Program-made: the position numbers and the translations under genes
Origin: Planctomycetota bacterium
GTDB taxonomy: Bacteria > Planctomycetota > GCA-002687715 > DRQF01
Direction of reading: 5' to 3'
DNA length: 10,253 nucleotides
Assembly: GCA_015485455.1 (NCBI GenBank)
Contig: WFTN01000227.1
Span: forward strand, 1-10,253
Notes under the pieces: model-generated
What the model was told of the DNA's origin: nothing
What the model saw: only the letters and a program-made list of their open reading frames with translations
Database searches by the model: none
Part shown: positions 7,136 to 10,253 of the stretch, piece by piece
How positions within the stretch are numbered: position 1 is the first letter of the stretch
How the letters are laid out: each line of letters begins with the position of its first letter

Positions 7136-8260
7136 CTATTTCCCGAACTTAATGCCCCGACCAGCATTGCCGATCCCGGCAGTCTTTTTCGGCACCCGAA
7201 CCCCGAACATCTTTTGTCTGCCGTTGCGCAACACAGTGAGCTGGAATTGTTTCTTGCGCTTATAATTCTTGCGCACGTAGTTGGTCACAGTAGCCTTGTT
7301 CTTGACCGGCGTATTATCAACCCGGATGACAACATCACCCTCTTGCAGACCGAATTCCCGCAATCGCTTGGGGATGGATGTCACTTGCATTCCGCCCTTA
7401 GTCGACTTTGTTCCAATCTCGCTCAGAAGTTTCTCGCCATCCCCTCGGTCGAAGAGAGATATACCTTCTTTTGTCAGTTCGACAATGTTGCCACCCCTAC
7501 GGGTTTTTCCTGGTTTGAAGATAGCAAGGCCAACACCGGCGGGCGTCATGACCCCCACGCCAATTTTTCGATTATTGATCGTTTCAGGCCCACCGATCTT
7601 GACCCCGAATCCTTCAACCCAGGCATTCTCTGGATTCGAACGAATTGCCATGGCCACAGTCGCTTTGTCTTTCTCTTTATTCCAAGAGCAAACAATGCCG
7701 TCTTTGGTCACCTCCAAGAGAACGCATGGCCCCCACTTCTCTAAGGTGGGGTCATTGTCCGCTCGGAACGCCGAACCAACGCCAATGGTTTCGCCGACTT
7801 CATACCAGTAAGTCGAGAACGCCGTTGACCCTAAGGATTTAATCGTGACGAAGGCGCCAGCGCGCTCCAAGGCACTGGCACCTTTGGCGGAGACGACTTC
7901 CTCATCAGAATCCCATGACGCCAAGACCATGCCTACCTCAATCAGAGAGTCAAGAGCAGGAGCTTGGGGTTTTCGGGAGCCACGATCTGTAGGGGTCCTC
8001 ACCACAGGAGGTATATAACCTTCAAAATGAAAGTCTTTGGACAAGAAAGTCCGGAGTTTGGTTTTCTTCGTTGTTTCGCCAACAACTTTCTTCAGCTTGA
8101 CCTTCGAAAGAGCCGCTTCAACCCGCTCGACGTACTTGATCAAACGACGATTCCGAGCTTTGCTCCCATTCCTCTGCATCAAGAAAACAAAACCCAGCAG
8201 TCCCAAGACCAATGAGAAATTGACAATCCAAAGAATCTGACGTTGGGTGGTTATCTTCAT
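7136..8260 (-). CDS. Membrane-anchored PDZ protein resembling type II secretion GspC
   Basis: This is a 374-residue protein. Residues 9-28 form one hydrophobic segment after a basic start, which is a bitopic inner-membrane anchor with the rest in the periplasm. A Lys/Arg-rich linker (34-75) follows. Residues about 107-195 resemble the GspC homology region: GMVLASWDSDEEVVSAKG, then YEVGETI, then VLLEVTKDGIVCSW. Residues about 288-356 are a PDZ domain: MQVTSIPKRLREFGLQEGDV, then IRVDNTPVKNK and FQLTVLRNG. There is no Ser-protease domain. In type II secretion, GspC links the inner-membrane platform to the secretin through this region and contributes to substrate choice. pilT upstream and a prepilin peptidase further down fit that role, but no other gsp gene is visible, so the name is inference from architecture. 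It appears to open the coaX cluster; GAGGAAGAG lies about 10 bases before the ATG. Confidence 0.7.
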   Translation of the reverse strand: MKITTQRQILWIVNFSLVLGLLGFVFLMQRNGSKARNRRLIKYVERVEAALSKVKLKKVVGETTKKTKLRTFLSKDFHFEGYIPPVVRTPTDRGSRKPQAPALDSLIEVGMVLASWDSDEEVVSAKGASALERAGAFVTIKSLGSTAFSTYWYEVGETIGVGSAFRADNDPTLEKWGPCVLLEVTKDGIVCSWNKEKDKATVAMAIRSNPENAWVEGFGVKIGGPETINNRKIGVGVMTPAGVGLAIFKPGKTRRGGNIVELTKEGISLFDRGDGEKLLSEIGTKSTKGGMQVTSIPKRLREFGLQEGDVVIRVDNTPVKNKATVTNYVRKNYKRKKQFQLTVLRNGRQKMFGVRVPKKTAGIGNAGRGIKFGK

Positions 8261-8409
8261 TATTCAGCCGCTCTTCCTCGTTGCCCGTCCAAAAGGAACA
8301 CTTGGCAATCAAGACCCTTAATTTCTCGATTTCGCTTGCTCACGTCTAGGACGGCTTCAAACCACTAAAGGCGAGTCCAACAAAATAATCAGAACCCCTG
8401 AACGAAACC

Positions 8410-8441
8410 CGGTTTAGCATAAACCGAGCAGGAGCTTCCTG
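8410..8441. other. Two adjacent inverted repeats between pilT and the GspC-like gene
   Basis: CGGTTTA-GCA-TAAACCG (8410-8426) is a perfect seven-base inverted repeat. Three bases on, CAGGA-GCT-TCCTG (8429-8441) is a five-base one. They lie about 150-170 bases upstream of the GspC-like start. Neither has a T run in the direction of transcription. They could be an operator, a leader structure or a processing site. Confidence 0.4.
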
Positions 8442-8497
8442 AGGCTGAAAGTGTAACCCAACAGCCCCGCAATGGGAACGTCAAACTAAGACGCTCT

Positions 8498-8528
8498 CAT
8501 TGACTGGAAATTCCCAGTATTCTCAATG
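8498..8528 (-). terminator. Stem-loop just downstream of pilT, no clear T run
   Basis: CATTG-ACTGG (8498-8507) pairs with CCAGT (8514-8518) and CAATG (8524-8528); a five-base bulge (ATTCT on the plus strand) interrupts one arm. It starts 11 bases after the pilT stop codon. Without a T tract it is a doubtful intrinsic terminator; it may protect the pilT mRNA 3' end. Confidence 0.3.
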
Positions 8529-8539
8529 GAATCGATTGC

Positions 8540-9640
8540 CTAAACGGTCATCCGGCTGGCGCTGATGCCAGTTTGGATGCCGCGAATAATCAATTTCAAG
8601 TCATCTGGGTTGTCAGAAGCGGCCAAAGCATCCTCCAGGCTCACCAAACCACTTTCATAGTGGCCCTTCAAGCTCATGTTAAACGTCTGGGTGCCATAAT
8701 ACTCTTGGCCTTCTGTCAGGGCCTTATCAAGCTCCAAAGTCTTGCCTTCAAAGACAAGTTCTTTCACGCGGGGAGTCGCCATCAACAGTTCAATAGCCGG
8801 AACCATGCCCGTAGTTTTCAGATTGGGCAAAAGCCTTTGAGAAGCGACTCCCGCCAGGACTGTTGATAGTTGCAGTCGGACCAAGTCATGTTGGTGAGGG
8901 GGGAAGAAGGTGTGGATGCGTTCCACAGTTTGAATCGCGTTAATGGTGTGCAAGGTTGTGAGAACAAGGTGACCTGTTTCCGCCGCCGAAATAGCCGCTT
9001 GCATGGTTTCCTCATCGCGGATTTCCCCAACCATGATGACGTCTGGAGCTTCACGCATGGCCGCTCGTAGCCCCGAAGCAAAGGAAACCGTATCAACCCC
9101 CACCTCCCGCTGGCTGATGATAGAGAGATTGTCCTTAAAGGTATACTCAATAGGATCTTCCAAAGTAATGATGTGCTTGTTGCGGGTGTTGTTGATGAAA
9201 TCAACGATCGCGGCCAAGGTCGTCGACTTACCACTACCCGTAACTCCTGTGACAAAAACGATACCTCGGTCCAGGTTGGCAAAGTGGGTGAACTGTTGAA
9301 CAGGAAGGGTCAAGTCATCAAAGGCTGGGATGATGTTCTTGATCTGCCGCATCACGAGCCCCATCGATCCAGCTTGGCGAAACAAGTTGCAGCGAAAACG
9401 TCCAGCATCATTGCTGTCGAAGGAAAAGTCAGCCTCCCCAACTTCCTCAAAGCGTTTCTTCATCGCCGGAGGAGCAATTTCCGCCACGATGCGTTCCCCA
9501 TCTTCGGGCGAAATGGCATCATCAGACAGAAACAACACTTTCCCCGCAACTTTGACCGCGGGCTGGCTACCGGTCTTCAGAATGAGATCAGAGGCATCTG
9601 CCGCCACGGCCATTTGTAGGGTCTTCTTGAGGTCGAACAT
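8540..9640 (-). CDS. pilT: PilT, type IV pilus retraction ATPase
   Basis: This is a hexameric cytoplasmic ATPase that depolymerises type IV pili and so drives twitching and DNA uptake. The 366 residues match the family length. After the N-terminal PAS-like domain (ASDLILKTGSQPAVKV, 16-31) come Walker A GVTGSGKST (132-140), the Asp box TLEDPIEY (159-166), Walker B VIMVGEIRD (201-209) and the His box GHLVLTTLHT (223-232). PRVKELVFEGK (290-300) matches the position of the AIRNLIREGK motif typical of PilT, though degenerate in sequence. The C-terminus has ASDNPDDLKLI. I start at ATG 9640 with GAGAG five bases upstream; an adjacent in-frame TTG at 9643 would add one residue. Flanking gaps of 158 and 279 bases suggest it is transcribed by itself. 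No pilB or pilC is visible here. Confidence 0.96.
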   Translation of the reverse strand: MFDLKKTLQMAVAADASDLILKTGSQPAVKVAGKVLFLSDDAISPEDGERIVAEIAPPAMKKRFEEVGEADFSFDSNDAGRFRCNLFRQAGSMGLVMRQIKNIIPAFDDLTLPVQQFTHFANLDRGIVFVTGVTGSGKSTTLAAIVDFINNTRNKHIITLEDPIEYTFKDNLSIISQREVGVDTVSFASGLRAAMREAPDVIMVGEIRDEETMQAAISAAETGHLVLTTLHTINAIQTVERIHTFFPPHQHDLVRLQLSTVLAGVASQRLLPNLKTTGMVPAIELLMATPRVKELVFEGKTLELDKALTEGQEYYGTQTFNMSLKGHYESGLVSLEDALAASDNPDDLKLIIRGIQTGISASRMTV

Positions 9641-9652
9641 CAATTCTCTCGG

Positions 9653-9690
9653 AACGGTTATGCGATACGGACGTAGTCGGACATAACGTT
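9653..9690. promoter_or_regulatory. Imperfect dyad immediately upstream of pilT
   Basis: AACGGTTATG (9653-9662) and CATAACGTT (9682-9690) are inverted copies apart from one extra G, with a 19-base spacer that holds a direct repeat of GTCCG. The element lies 13 to 50 bases before the pilT start codon, where an operator or a 5' mRNA hairpin could act. No clear -35/-10 pair was identified. Confidence 0.35.
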
Positions 9691-9760
9691 CTTATCGACT
9701 CAAGAAGGGCAGAGGTTCAGCAATTACTGAGAGTGACATGGGGATTTTACCCAATCTCAA

Positions 9761-9776
9761 CCAAGAGTAGCCTTGG
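9761..9776 (-). terminator. Small hairpin downstream of obg, weak terminator candidate
   Basis: CCAAG-GCTACT-CTTGG on the minus strand forms a five-base-pair stem 22 bases past the obg stop. A second tiny stem (GGG-TAAAAT-CCC) follows at about 9740-9751. No T run is present, so termination here is uncertain. Confidence 0.25.
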
Positions 9777-9798
9777 ATGAGAAGAAGGCCGGAAGGCT

Positions 9799-10253
9799 CT
9801 ATTCGTCCCGTGGATTGAGAAGCAACCAAGCATCCTCAAGAAGAACATCCAGGTTGTGGCGCACAGCAGAACTGATGGCATAAGCTTTGATACCCAGTTC
9901 CTGGGACATCTCCGCCGCCACCTTATCGGGGTTTTGAACCATATCTGACTTGCAGAATACGGTAATCATGGGTTTTTGGGCCAAGGCTGGAGAATAACGC
10001 CTGAGCTCTTCCATAATGGTGCGGTAATTGTCAACGGGGTTAGTGCCGTCGATGGGGGCCAACTCCACCATGTGGATCAGGGCCCGAGTCCTCTCCACAT
10101 GCCGCAAGAATCGGTGCCCCAGTCCTGTTCCCTCGCTAGCTCCTTCAATGAGCCCGGGAATGTCGACCATGACAAAACGCCTAAAATCTGACAACTCGAT
10201 GATGCCAGGATGAGGCTGAAGAGTGGTAAAAGGGTAGTTGGCGACTTTTGGCC
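9799..10253 (-). CDS. obg: Obg/CgtA ribosome-associated GTPase, C-terminal part
   Basis: The frame is open to the window edge, so the N-terminal Obg glycine-rich domain and the P-loop lie outside. Obg GTPases bind the large ribosomal subunit and act in its assembly and in stress signalling. The visible part reads PKVANYPFTTLQPHPG (switch I, Obg-specific YPFTT), then VDIPGLIEGASEGTGLGHRF (G3 DxPG and the signature switch II) and LRHVERTR. The G4 position is FCKSDM rather than the usual NKxD, with Cys in place of Asn; I checked this codon (TGC) in the bases. A G5-like AISSAVRHNLD follows. It ends at NPRDE soon after the G domain, so it lacks the C-terminal OCT domain found in some Obg proteins. 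A start at TTG 10194 is not real, because the conserved sequence continues upstream of it. Confidence 0.95.
   Translation of the reverse strand, partial: PKVANYPFTTLQPHPGIIELSDFRRFVMVDIPGLIEGASEGTGLGHRFLRHVERTRALIHMVELAPIDGTNPVDNYRTIMEELRRYSPALAQKPMITVFCKSDMVQNPDKVAAEMSQELGIKAYAISSAVRHNLDVLLEDAWLLLNPRDE

Noticed and set aside
8118..8312. Minus-strand 64-codon frame overlapping the start of the GspC-like gene
   Set aside because: Out of frame with a clear membrane-anchor N-terminus; no motif or ribosome site.
1..10253. GGCCAAAA near the first base and TTTTGGCC at the last bases, looking like terminal inverted repeats
   Set aside because: Both lie inside conserved genes (prepilin peptidase and obg) that continue beyond the window, so the match is a chance effect of where the window was cut.
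1..10253. A new multi-gene defence, mobile or biosynthetic system
   Set aside because: All long genes belong to known housekeeping, pilus or secretion families apart from the lipoprotein; no toxin, nuclease, transposase, integrase or repeat array was found.

Overview
All eight recognisable genes in this window lie on the minus strand, so transcription runs from high to low coordinates throughout. It looks like bacterial chromosome of moderate GC content. Core housekeeping genes (obg, coaX, pyrB) are interleaved with type IV pilus / type II secretion genes (pilT, a GspC-like PDZ protein, a prepilin peptidase) and a large Gly/Pro/Asn-rich lipoprotein. I see no mobile elements, CRISPR array, rRNA or tRNA. 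The lipobox protein and the pilus/secretion genes point to a diderm. The phylum cannot be fixed from the sequence alone; a member of the PVC group or a related lineage is only a guess.

Layout in transcription order: (1) 10253-9799, the C-terminal part of the Obg GTPase, cut by the window edge. (2) 9640-8540, PilT retraction ATPase, preceded by a 158-base gap containing a dyad. (3) A 279-base gap with several stem-loops. (4) 8260-5214, a tight cluster: a membrane-anchored GspC-like PDZ protein, type III pantothenate kinase (10 bases later), then a shortened MnmE/TrmE-like GTPase whose start overlaps the coaX stop. (5) 5056-3878, aspartate carbamoyltransferase, starting at TTG 157 bases after the GTPase and carrying a C-terminal four-cysteine extension spaced like the zinc domain of PyrI. 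(6) A 415-base gap. (7) 3462-994, an 822-residue lipoprotein with an Ig-like segment, closed by a strong intrinsic terminator. (8) 809-1, prepilin peptidase, missing its extreme C-terminus.

Functionally there are two themes. PilT, the GspC-like protein and the prepilin peptidase belong to type IV pilus/type II secretion machinery: the peptidase matures prepilins, PilT powers retraction, and GspC-type proteins link the inner-membrane platform to the secretin. CoaX (CoA synthesis), the MnmE-like GTPase (possibly tRNA-related) and PyrB (pyrimidine synthesis) are metabolic genes in or near the same transcription unit. I do not see an obviously new multi-gene system. The most unusual items are the PyrB with only the zinc part of PyrI attached, the MnmE-like protein lacking the catalytic C-terminus, and altered G4 motifs in both GTPases.
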